A DNA stretch of 64,000 nucleotides. Origin: Vespula vulgaris (taxonomy: Eukaryota > Arthropoda > Insecta > Hymenoptera > Vespidae). Positions 63,601 through 64,000 of this stretch are shown here, one piece after another (position 1 is the stretch's first letter; each line of letters opens with the position of its first letter). The notes under the pieces were generated by a model. The model ran no database searches. It was not told the DNA's origin and saw only the letters and a program-made list of their open reading frames with translations. The position numbers and the translations under genes are program-made. Location: contig NC_066608.1 of assembly GCF_905475345.1 (NCBI RefSeq), forward strand, positions 3,341,501 to 3,405,500, read 5' to 3'.

Positions 63601-64000
63601 ATTCCTGGATTATGTAAGCGAACGCGAAGACTACGAGATGAAAAAGAGAGTAGAAATCGTTCATTTATCGACTACTCGATTCTTCTTCATTCCAAGAGAT
63701 TCTTTTTTACGTGAACTATAACTCGACCGATCTAAAGTTCATTCCACTTGCTAGCAATTATCGGATATGTAGGTTAGGCTCTTCTTGAAATTTAATTCTC
63801 TACTCTCTACTCGATCAAGGATAAATATTTATAGATATACATCGAATTAACGAGAAGGTGATTATTAAAGATAATATTTAAATAGACGTGTACCCGCTGT
63901 CGTTCTTATAGCCCGGAGTATTTTTCTTGTTATTCTCGTTGTAACCGGCAATCGCTGTCTTTTTGTTGCCGACGTTGTTATTGCCTTCGTGTTCGTTTTC
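4184..64000 (-). CDS. Shrm: Protein Shroom, 5'-partial, 12 exons reconstructed
   Basis: Shroom is a cytoskeletal adaptor. In animals its C-terminal ASD2 domain binds Rho-associated kinase and recruits it to apical junctional actin, driving myosin-II contraction and apical constriction. The call rests on the three 3' exons: an ASD2-type coiled coil with LSGRLARAENAL, the GKRDKLIDQLEEAK block and a KVKLGEEQLTALKE end. Just upstream are SRDLASQL..KLVPIL and DYVSGLF, matching the start of ASD2. CDS segments: 63894-64000, 62638-62950, 61571-61813, 61314-61468, 60370-61239, 58584-60287, 13153-13756, 11744-12848, 10498-10645, 6613-6823, 5916-6182, 4184-4435. All borders are GT..AG, all phases agree, and the sum is 5,979 nt. 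The 5' end lies beyond 64000; any N-terminal PDZ domain, as in vertebrate Shrooms, is outside this view. Everything N-terminal to ASD2 is disordered and Ser/Pro-rich. Each exon is described separately. Confidence 0.93.
4436..5915 (-). other. Shroom intron (1,480 bp), very AT-rich
   Basis: GTGAGT...TTTTGATCGTAG. Mostly A/T with short accidental frames. No repeat or exon is supported. Confidence 0.85.
5916..6182 (-). CDS. Shrm: Shroom exon: ASD2 coiled-coil core
   Basis: 267 nt, phase 0 at both ends (GGGTTTCAG|GAA GAG CTC; GAG AGA|GTGAGT), 89 residues. Begins EELVMRLDKKLVVLRAEQEA, continues through INEALGARV, and includes VGKITSLLLSLSGRLARAEN and YGMPADHAER. In Shroom family proteins this segment forms the antiparallel coiled-coil dimer that binds the SBD coiled coil of Rho kinase; the LSGRLARAENAL heptad-rich stretch is its most diagnostic part. 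This exon and the next identify the gene. Confidence 0.96.
6183..6612 (-). other. Shroom intron (430 bp) with CA/TG and TACG repeats
   Basis: GTAATT...GGGTTTCAG. Positions 6421-6506 are a compound CA/TA/TG/TACG microsatellite that produces several artificial frames on both strands. Confidence 0.85.
6613..6823 (-). CDS. Shrm: Shroom exon: Ser/Thr-rich linker entering the ASD2 coiled coil
   Basis: 211 nt, one base in after TTTCTTTTAG, phase 0 out at AAGAAG|GTAATT. Encodes HESIPSVPVTPSSADPSS, a Ser/Thr/Asp-rich middle and a charged end (NSDLRKKK) that runs directly into the next exon's coiled coil. The linker between the two conserved parts of ASD2 is low-complexity. Confidence 0.92.
6824..10497 (-). 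other. Shroom intron (3.7 kb)
   Basis: GTGAGT...TTTCTTTTAG. It contains a TA microsatellite at 8715-8752 in an AT-rich, palindrome-prone stretch to about 8820, a (GTAC)n run at 9571-9593, and a TTA/CTA-rich simple repeat at 9899-9985. Short open frames at 8034-8246 and 8906-9356 have no supporting splice context. Confidence 0.8.
8715..8752 (+). repeat. (TA)n microsatellite
   Basis: About 38 bp of alternating TA, followed to about 8820 by AT-rich palindromic text such as ATAATATATATTAT. Confidence 0.95.
10498..10645 (-). CDS. Shrm: Shroom exon: ASD2 N-terminal part
   Basis: 148 nt, entered with two bases after CTTATCAG and left at AA|GTGAGT with two. Encodes PVPEHKKPTDYVSGLFRVEA, followed by a Gln/Arg/Ser-rich linker ending ADDDEKK. 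TDYVSGLF corresponds to the conserved D-x-x-x-G-[IL]-F motif in the first part of Shroom ASD2 (recalled family pattern, not aligned here). Confidence 0.92.
10646..11743 (-). other. Shroom intron (1,098 bp)
   Basis: GTAAAA...TTTTCTTATCAG, with a long A/T tract before the acceptor. A CpG-rich stretch at 10700-10900 holds short frames on both strands that look accidental. No exon is supported. Confidence 0.8.
11744..12848 (-). CDS. Shrm: Shroom exon: Ser/Thr/Pro-rich region leading into ASD2
   Basis: 1,105 nt, phase 0 at entry (AAA CAA CTT after TTTTTCTAG), one base left at CTAG|GTAAAA. It encodes NVDSGSQPAVGEDFF, then a Ser/Thr-rich stretch with TPTKSTPNSPTREEG-type Pro-directed phosphosite patterns. 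A run of about 19 serines, in mixed TCG/TCA/TCC/TCT/AGT codons, lies near 12110-12165. The exon ends in an acidic helix-like segment EEIECEELSRDLASQLSPND that, with KLVPIL, matches the start of ASD2. The antisense of the poly-Ser run gives a long Asp/Glu frame that is an artefact. Confidence 0.93.
12849..13152 (-). other. Shroom intron (304 bp) with a 26-bp tandem duplication
   Basis: GTAAAA...TTTTTCTAG. It contains two copies of a 26-bp unit (TCTTTATTAACTGTACATTT plus six more bases) at 13025-13050 and 13051-13075. Nothing else is supported. Confidence 0.85.
13025..13075 (+). repeat. 26-bp direct tandem duplication
   Basis: Two copies of TCTTTATTAACTGTACATTT plus a short AT-rich end, nearly identical, inside the 304-bp Shroom intron. 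Confidence 0.9.
13153..13756 (-). CDS. Shrm: Shroom exon: His/Gln-tract region
   Basis: 604 nt, entered after TTTTTTTCAG with one base and left at AGAGAG|GTAAAA in phase 0. Starts SQSKASYLAYRRERGAPDS. It then carries a His7 run and a Gln8 run (about residues 53-70 of the exon), a Leu/Glu/Lys-rich stretch (SIGKLSHELTKKLQ), an Asn run, a His9 run and a charged coiled-coil-like end (LNDRNRQLERERRKLAASCE). The runs use mixed CAT/CAC and CAA/CAG codons with much repetition and are likely to vary in length between individuals (inference). Confidence 0.88.
14010..14088 (+). repeat. (TA)n microsatellite
   Basis: Two TA runs separated by a short AAAGAAAATATTT stretch, near the 3' end of the giant intron. 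Confidence 0.9.
14608..14669 (-). CDS. Candidate alternative (cassette) Shroom exon, 62 nt
   Basis: A clear acceptor (CTTATTTTCAG) precedes 62 nt ending AAAAAAC|GTGATT. Entered from the 58584 donor, which leaves two bases, it reads ARRCIPDYRKNQRQQPLTKK and leaves one base. That phase fits the acceptor at 10645 but not the one at 13756. It could thus mark an isoform that skips the His/Gln and poly-Ser exons, or, read through, a short alternative C-terminus. The donor is weak and other frames are also open, so this may be no exon at all. Confidence 0.25.
16591..16964 (+). repeat. Compound (CT)n and (CATA)n microsatellites
   Basis: CT-rich tract at 16591-16664 and CATA/TATA repeat at 16800-16957, the source of Tyr/Ile/His- and Cys/Val/Tyr-rich false frames on both strands. 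Confidence 0.95.
17151..17270 (+). repeat. GT/TATG then (TA)n microsatellite
   Basis: Starts with GTGTGTGTATACAC and turns into a TA run of about 48 bp ending at 17270. Confidence 0.95.
19371..19444 (+). repeat. CT-rich microsatellite
   Basis: CTTT/CTCT/ATCT units, about 75 bp, non-coding. Confidence 0.9.
20461..20778 (+). repeat. Tandem repeat, about 142-154 bp unit, 2.1 copies, with TA microsatellites
   Basis: Each unit starts TTTTGAATTAAATCAAGGAT (about 20463, 20617 and 20758) and contains TTTTAAACTTGAYGATRATC and GAAAAACTTACGTTCGATGC. TA runs of different length separate the parts and account for the period difference. Confidence 0.9.
22070..22205 (+). repeat. Compound CA/TA microsatellite
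   Basis: CACACACATATATA followed by irregular TATA/CATA units for about 130 bp. Confidence 0.9.
25717..25755 (+). repeat. (TA)n microsatellite
   Basis: About 38 bp of perfect TA inside a longer AT-only stretch (25560-25760). Confidence 0.9.
27770..27898 (+). repeat. GA-rich microsatellite
   Basis: GAGA/GAAA/GACA units for about 130 bp. Confidence 0.9.
29346..29905 (+). repeat. Degenerate tandem repeat, four units of about 150-180 bp
   Basis: Related blocks start near 29346, 29493, 29674 and 29837. Each carries an ACGTTYGTT-like start, then GCTTGTATTATT-like text, then TATTCGTA and an AGATAAAAATRATGA-like end. The last two units are closest (CTTGTATTATTRTATT, then TATCTAACGATTTTT in both). 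Confidence 0.6.
34480..34507 (+). repeat. (GA)n microsatellite
   Basis: About 28 bp of GA. A similar run is at 33406-33431. Confidence 0.9.
34995..35043 (+). repeat. (TA)n microsatellite
   Basis: About 48 bp of perfect TA after a CTTT/poly-T stretch. Confidence 0.95.
35665..36230 (+). repeat. Old tandem duplication, about 306 bp per unit, two copies
   Basis: AATAGATATGTNAACTATTA followed by CATTTAYAAATGCGAAT occurs at 35667 and 35973. TTATTTATTTT(A/C)AG, TTTTTCAATTA, TTTGAAATTAA and TTCCTTRTTGT then follow in the same order in both copies. Non-coding and AT-rich. Confidence 0.75.
38394..38441 (+). repeat. (GA)n microsatellite
   Basis: Near-perfect GA with one GG interruption, 80 bp left of MITE-like copy 1. 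Confidence 0.95.
38527..38714. mobile_element. MITE-like element, copy 1 (TA-flanked, inverted ends)
   Basis: Flanked by TA at 38525-38526 and 38715-38716. The left end contains GTTTCTTAAGTGATTTTA; the right end, in reverse complement, is GGATGGGTCAAAAGTTTTTA followed by AGTGATTTTAC. The termini are therefore imperfect inverted repeats sharing TTAAGTGATTTTA. 188 bp with no coding capacity. TA duplication and size suggest a Tc1/mariner-type non-autonomous element. Confidence 0.6.
39275..39385 (+). repeat. GA/GATA microsatellite
   Basis: GAGA with embedded (GATA)n at about 39304-39330; about 110 bp. Confidence 0.95.
42387..42406. promoter_or_regulatory. Perfect 20-bp palindrome with a TGIF-type site
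   Basis: TTTTTGACAGCTGTCAAAAA is a perfect inverted repeat. Its core TGACAGCTGTCA matches the known palindromic site of TGIF-class TALE homeodomain proteins and contains an E-box (CAGCTG). It lies in the giant Shroom intron. Function is inferred from the motif only. Confidence 0.35.
43980..44110 (+). repeat. CT/CTAT/CTTT microsatellite
   Basis: CT run followed by (CTAT)n and CTTT units. Confidence 0.95.
44421..44524 (+). repeat. (TA)n microsatellite
   Basis: About 50 bp of TA followed by TATG/TACA variants. Confidence 0.95.
44967..45029. other. 63-nt imperfect hairpin in a GC-rich block
   Basis: GGTCCGGTC (44967-44975) pairs with GACCGGACC (45021-45029). Inside it TCC pairs with GGA, TCGCA (44984-44988) with TGCGA (45011-45015), and CCTGT (44993-44997) with ACAGG (45002-45006), around the loop AATA. 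The size resembles a short pre-miRNA, though an asymmetric 8/5 internal region interrupts the stem. Confidence 0.4.
45203..45481 (+). repeat. Degenerate tandem repeat around ACGAATAATATGRTCG, three units
   Basis: Variants of ACGAATAATATGGTCGGTAG followed by GTCGAAATTCGACT occur at 45203-45240, 45333-45369 and 45400-45437, each beside a CTTTCT-rich tract. AAGATCGACACGTTAATCCC and its variant AAGATCGACATATTAGTTCC flank them at about 45255 and 45451. Confidence 0.65.
45805..45830. repeat. Perfect 26-bp palindrome
   Basis: Thirteen-base arms (TTTCTTTCGTCTT and its complement) meet with no spacer at TTAA. It is non-coding intronic sequence and could form a cruciform or be a dyad binding site. Confidence 0.7.
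46155..46242 (+). repeat. (GA)n microsatellite
   Basis: GA run of about 35 bp, then GAAA/GAGA units. It generates Arg/Glu and Ser/Leu false frames. Confidence 0.95.
48150..48740 (+). mobile_element. Internally deleted mariner element (irritans-like), decayed
   Basis: Terminal inverted repeats are evident: the left starts TTAAGTTGGTGAAAAAATAA, and the right, read in reverse complement, starts TTAGGTTGGTGAAAAGATAA. Both ends abut a TA (48148-48149 and 48741-48742), the mariner target-site duplication. Remnants of the transposase N-terminal helix-turn-helix region can be read in pieces: TQHWVQKFRDGNESLEDE near 48490-48545, then LRAIIETNPRKIT and KQLNVDYSTVVRRI near 48590-48682. Frameshifts and in-frame stops separate the pieces, and the catalytic D,D34D half is absent. 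At 591 bp it is under half the roughly 1.3 kb of a full element. It lies in the giant Shroom intron and is non-autonomous and inactive as a gene. Confidence 0.9.
48941..49690 (+). repeat. Old tandem duplication, about 365-385 bp per unit, two copies
   Basis: Matching blocks recur in the same order. CATCGAAGTTT is at 49064 and 49449, followed by TTGTAATRCATCGAT and a later AATAAAA stretch; GCAGATCTA is at 49286 and 49650, followed by TGTAAATAATGG-like text. Offsets of 364-385 bp show indels between diverged copies. It lies just right of the mariner remnant. Confidence 0.75.
49856..49893 (+). repeat. (TA)n microsatellite
   Basis: GTGTGTA followed by about 32 bp of TA. Confidence 0.95.
51290..51437 (-). 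CDS. Candidate alternative Shroom exon in the giant intron
   Basis: A GC-rich island in AT-rich intron. Read from AG|GTC at 51437 to the donor AGAAG|GTAACA at 51290, it is open for 49 codons (ALLEEEPWFVLLPTDAVNRR near the middle, ending SAPSQEE) and leaves one base. That phase would join the acceptor at 10645 (giving Val, then PVPEHKK). There is no in-frame ATG, and the acceptor has a poor pyrimidine tract. A second reading starts at an ATG 33 nt before the donor (MHLPRHLLKKK) and leaves phase 0, which fits the acceptor at 12848. It could therefore be the 3' part of an alternative first exon. GC-rich blocks here are often open in several frames, so confidence is low. Confidence 0.25.
51825..51860 (-). 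promoter_or_regulatory. Possible TATA promoter upstream of the 51.3-kb candidate exon
   Basis: CTATATAG at 51853-51860 (self-complementary) lies about 420 bp upstream, on the minus strand, of the candidate exon and inside the same GC-richer island. No strong initiator was identified. Offered only as a candidate. Confidence 0.15.
53437..53583. mobile_element. MITE-like element, copy 2
   Basis: Flanked by TA at 53435-53436 and 53584-53585. The left end has AAGTTCCTAAGTGATTTTAA, closely matching copy 1 near 38535-38550. The right end in reverse complement starts GATGAGCCAACAAATTTTTT, resembling the copy 1 right terminus (GGATGGGTCAAAAG). 147 bp and non-coding. Confidence 0.5.
54469..54721 (+). 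repeat. (CT)n and (GA)n tracts in inverted arrangement
   Basis: A CT run at 54469-54493 with CTAT/CTTT units to about 54536, then after about 65 bp of ordinary sequence a long GA/GAAA run at 54604-54721. The two are complementary and could pair in RNA or single-stranded DNA. Confidence 0.9.
55338..55364 (+). repeat. Three perfect copies of TTAGATTAG
   Basis: A 9-bp unit repeated three times. Each carries GATTA, the core of K50-class homeodomain sites (Otd/Bicoid type). Regulatory function is inference. Confidence 0.6.
56883..57178 (+). ncRNA. Candidate first exon of a plus-strand transcript inside the Shroom intron
   Basis: Begins at an arthropod-type initiator TCAGT (56883-56887) and ends at a near-consensus donor CAT|GTAAGTAT (57178/57179), spanning 296 nt of GC-richer sequence. 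A 74-codon frame (56961-57182) reads across the donor into TAA and looks accidental, so it would be a 5' UTR or non-coding exon, antisense to Shroom. No downstream exon was identified. Confidence 0.25.
58584..60287 (-). CDS. Shrm: Shroom exon: long proline-rich region with a conserved-looking block
   Basis: 1,704 nt, the largest exon. Entered after CATTTCTAG with one base (then ATG GCA CCC) and left at AAGG|GTAAGT with two. In order: a helical start (LSVAERISELEK then seven Gln), a basic block LDPEKRHRVSDPTLKAIQKK continuing ALLSFYERHHQASW, which is the least low-complexity part, proline-rich PPPQPPPRPRP, then DDWVPERPPKKP, SPDLPPPSPP and DPLPPPPPELSED (LPPPPP resembles an Ena/VASP EVH1 ligand). 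An Arg/Ser/His-rich middle follows, and the end is SSPPPPLAPRQ...PPPPRPAPPH. The basic block could be the fly ASD1-like actin-binding segment; that is inference. The ATG at 60286 is internal unless a shorter isoform uses it. Confidence 0.92.
60370..61239 (-). CDS. Shrm: Shroom exon: W...SMSDVS peptide-repeat region
   Basis: 870 nt, entered after ATCTTACGCAG with one base and left at CTAG|GTATTA with two. It encodes 289 whole codons of Ser-rich, presumably disordered protein. A short peptide recurs: KWHGSMSDVSVSSG, RWHHGSMSDVSSVNGG, KWQDSMSDVSTSG and WDPLHGSMSDVSQSNG, plus degenerate forms KWQASMNDRNK and NWQESSIDEDS. A second recognisable stretch near the C-terminal end is PQRHLSESVLYLDRERNQRK. 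The repeat is seen directly; its role is unknown, and the serines next to acidic or aromatic residues suggest phospho-regulated short linear motifs (inference). The 82-nt intron 60288-60369 follows. Confidence 0.9.
61314..61468 (-). CDS. Shrm: Shroom exon: Tyr/Gln-rich segment
   Basis: 155 nt starting GTG GAT TTG after AATTAG and ending AG|GTAACT, leaving two bases that complete an Arg codon with the next exon. Encodes VDLYRETALTQAGLEEY and a Tyr/Ser/Gln-rich tail ending TTNTPFLDR. Introns of 102 nt (61469-61570) and 74 nt (61240-61313) flank it, very short beside the 44.8-kb intron in the same gene. Confidence 0.87.
61571..61813 (-). CDS. Shrm: Shroom exon: 81 codons, phase-symmetric (0/0)
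   Basis: 243 nt, entered after a good acceptor (TCTCTTTTACAG) and left at CAG|GTAATT. It encodes LKTVMERCEKIPAETFESRN at its start, then an acidic/Pro-rich stretch (AEYVVPSPPEREQ) and a helix-like end (DLEAYVRSYQDPQVSQ). Both borders fall between codons, so skipping it would keep the frame; there is no direct evidence that it is skipped. Confidence 0.87.
61814..62637 (-). other. Shroom intron (824 bp)
   Basis: Starts GTAATT and ends TCTCTTTTACAG. No additional feature is supported within it. Confidence 0.8.
62638..62950 (-). CDS. Shrm: Shroom exon: disordered, Pro/His/Lys-rich
   Basis: 313 nt; starts with one base after GTTAG and ends at CAG|GTAATT in phase 0. Starts with YSETLGFDSFTLALNERDE, then a proline-rich SPPPTPPVRD stretch that could serve as an SH3- or EVH1-type ligand (inference). 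A Tyr/His/Pro-rich tail ends in PNPAFTQQ. No folded domain is apparent. The open frame runs past both splice sites into intron, so its own ATG is not the start. Confidence 0.85.
62951..63893 (-). other. Shroom intron (943 bp)
   Basis: Intron between the two most 5' visible exons, GTACAC...GTTAG. It contains a poly-T/CTTT tract next to the acceptor, near 62978-63008. No other feature is supported. Confidence 0.7.
63894..64000 (-). CDS. Shrm: Shroom exon, partial at window edge (most 5' visible)
   Basis: Open to the right edge; encodes 35 residues and two bases of the next codon, Asn/Lys/Gly-rich (GYNENNKKNTPGYKNDS). It ends GG|GTACAC: two bases of a codon are left and the next exon starts with one base, so the joined codon is GGG (Gly). 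A TAA follows in frame 14 nt past the donor, so splicing is required. The donor is weaker than GTAAGT. Support comes from phase agreement and composition. Confidence 0.75.

Noticed and set aside
1..64000. CRISPR arrays, operons, ribosome binding sites, prophage
   Set aside because: The window is eukaryotic, intron-bearing DNA; all regular repeats seen are microsatellites or diverged tandem duplications.

Overview
The window looks like insect nuclear DNA, most likely from an aculeate hymenopteran (bee, wasp or ant). It is AT-rich, with many CpG/TCGA-rich patches, very dense CT/GA, TA and CATA microsatellites, long introns and a decayed mariner transposon. The order-level call is an inference from base composition and from protein recognition. 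No species can be named from the sequence alone.

One gene dominates: the insect orthologue of Shroom (Shrm), on the minus strand. It enters across the right edge (64000) and stops at 4184. I reconstructed 12 coding exons, all with GT..AG borders and compatible phases. They give 5,979 nt of coding sequence, 1,992 codons plus the stop, without the 5' end. The last exons encode the Shroom ASD2 coiled-coil domain, which binds Rho kinase. The upstream exons encode a long low-complexity region rich in Pro, Ser, His and Gln. It carries a repeated W...SMSDVS peptide, proline-rich stretches and one conserved-looking basic block.

Layout from left to right: 1-~500, end of a plus-strand gene (terminal exon and poly(A) signals), convergent with Shrm. 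500-4183, non-coding with microsatellites and the probable Shrm 3' UTR. 4184-13756, the seven 3' exons. 13757-58583, a single 44.8-kb intron. 58584-64000, the five 5' exons in the window, three of them separated by introns of 74-102 nt.

The giant intron holds a 591-bp internally deleted mariner element, a TA-flanked MITE-like family, several old tandem duplications, many microsatellites and a few GC-rich blocks. Some of those blocks could be alternative exons or promoters: about 51.3-51.9 kb on the minus strand and 56.9-57.2 kb on the plus strand. GC-rich blocks here tend to be open in several frames, so open frames alone were not taken as proof of coding. No rRNA, convincing tRNA, CRISPR or bacterial-type system was seen, and nothing amounts to a clear new biological system. 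The best leads are the repeated SMSDVS peptide, the phase-compatible candidate alternative exons and a few structured non-coding motifs.
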